From positions 1-55,396 of the forward strand of contig JAIXWM010000025.1 in assembly GCA_027491255.1 (NCBI GenBank): a stretch of DNA of 55,396 nucleotides, given 5' to 3'. Made by a program: the position numbers and the translations under genes. The notes under the pieces were generated by a model that was given only the letters and a program-made list of their open reading frames with translations, ran no database searches and had not been told where the DNA came from. The stretch is from Rubrivivax sp. GTDB lineage: Bacteria; Pseudomonadota; Gammaproteobacteria; Burkholderiales; Burkholderiaceae_C. Below are positions 55,211-55,396 of the stretch, piece after piece (the stretch's first letter is position 1; each line of letters opens with the position of its first letter).

Positions 55211-55396
55211 GGCGAAGCTGGCGGCAGCCCGCAGCCCGAGGGCGGAGCGGCGTTCTTGAAATCCGAAAGGGCGCGATGCTAACCCGACTTTGTCAACTTT
55301 TCCCCCTTATCTGTCTTTGGCCAGCCGTAAGCCCTTGTCTGGATTGAACCCCACTCGCAGATCCATAATGTAGTGCCATAATATTATACGCTTTCC
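55211..55396 (-). promoter_or_regulatory. AT-rich upstream region of the FAH-family gene
   Basis: The last 186 bp contain no gene. The minus strand carries a perfect TATAAT (complement of 55383-55388) within the palindrome ATAATATTAT (55378-55387); its -35 would fall outside the window. This would give a leader of about 165 nt. The sharp drop in GC content compared with the rest of the window supports a promoter or operator here. Confidence 0.45.

Overview
The window is a GC-rich, gene-dense chromosomal segment from a betaproteobacterium, most likely of the order Burkholderiales. The evidence is the pair of Bug/TctC-type binding proteins, the glutathione-dependent formaldehyde genes, the many TRAP and oligopeptide ABC importers, and an array of a roughly 25-bp repeat whose core reads CCTGAGCCTGTCGAAGG. 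The species assignment is an inference from content. No rRNA, tRNA, phage, transposase or CRISPR array was seen. Junctions of the ATGA, GTGA, TTGA and TGATG type are very common, so most genes sit in translationally coupled operons.

Layout. (1) 1-450 is the 3' end of an endonuclease/exonuclease/phosphatase-family gene. (2) 469-11193 is a catabolic island bracketed by two paralogous LacI-family regulators. It holds a phytanoyl-CoA-dioxygenase-like oxygenase, a complete TRAP importer, S-formylglutathione hydrolase with class III alcohol dehydrogenase (formaldehyde oxidation), a membrane di-iron desaturase/hydroxylase with its own Rieske ferredoxin, and an AP-endonuclease-2/sugar-isomerase-like TIM barrel. 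Oxygenases beside formaldehyde disposal suggest oxidative demethylation of an imported polyol- or sugar-like compound (hypothesis). (3) 11248-11580 is a DUF883 membrane-anchored protein. (4) 11706-21252 is a divergent cluster: an oligopeptide-type ABC importer plus creatininase-family amidohydrolase on the minus strand; its binding protein, an isoaspartyl peptidase/asparaginase, a ketopantoate-reductase-like enzyme and an SDR on the plus strand. (5) 21415-31607 is a complete five-step histidine utilisation locus: hutC-oxygenase-hutD-hutI-hutG-hutF leftward and hutU-hutH rightward from a symmetric operator-promoter. (6) 31703-32334 is a HEPN/MNT toxin-antitoxin pair whose HEPN gene carries a nonsense codon. 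(7) 32519-35121 is a NitT/TauT-type ABC importer. (8) 35270-41625 is a second oligopeptide ABC importer with a DUF1028 protein. (9) 41949-44854 pairs a mesaconyl-CoA-isomerase-like CoA-transferase with a methylsuccinyl-CoA dehydrogenase. (10) 44931-55210 is an acid-catabolism region with DUF3237, two Bug proteins, a PdxA-like dehydrogenase, a second TRAP importer, a 3-hydroxyisobutyrate-dehydrogenase-like enzyme, an amidohydrolase-2 lactonase-like enzyme, a GntR/FCD regulator and a fumarylacetoacetase-family hydrolase.

The most unusual structure is in the 448-bp gap between hutU and hutH. Two inverted copies of one element share two conserved internal blocks. Each copy is closed by a long stem of completely different sequence, and the only imperfect pair in each stem is a G-U wobble when both copies are read in the same orientation. 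This is a covariation signature of a structured RNA. Other notable items are an Fe(II)/2-oxoglutarate-type oxygenase inside the hut operon, an operator-promoter in the hut divergent region that reads the same on both strands, a hutD reading frame running through a repeat array straight into the hutI start, and a 12-unit pentanucleotide tract just upstream of hutG.
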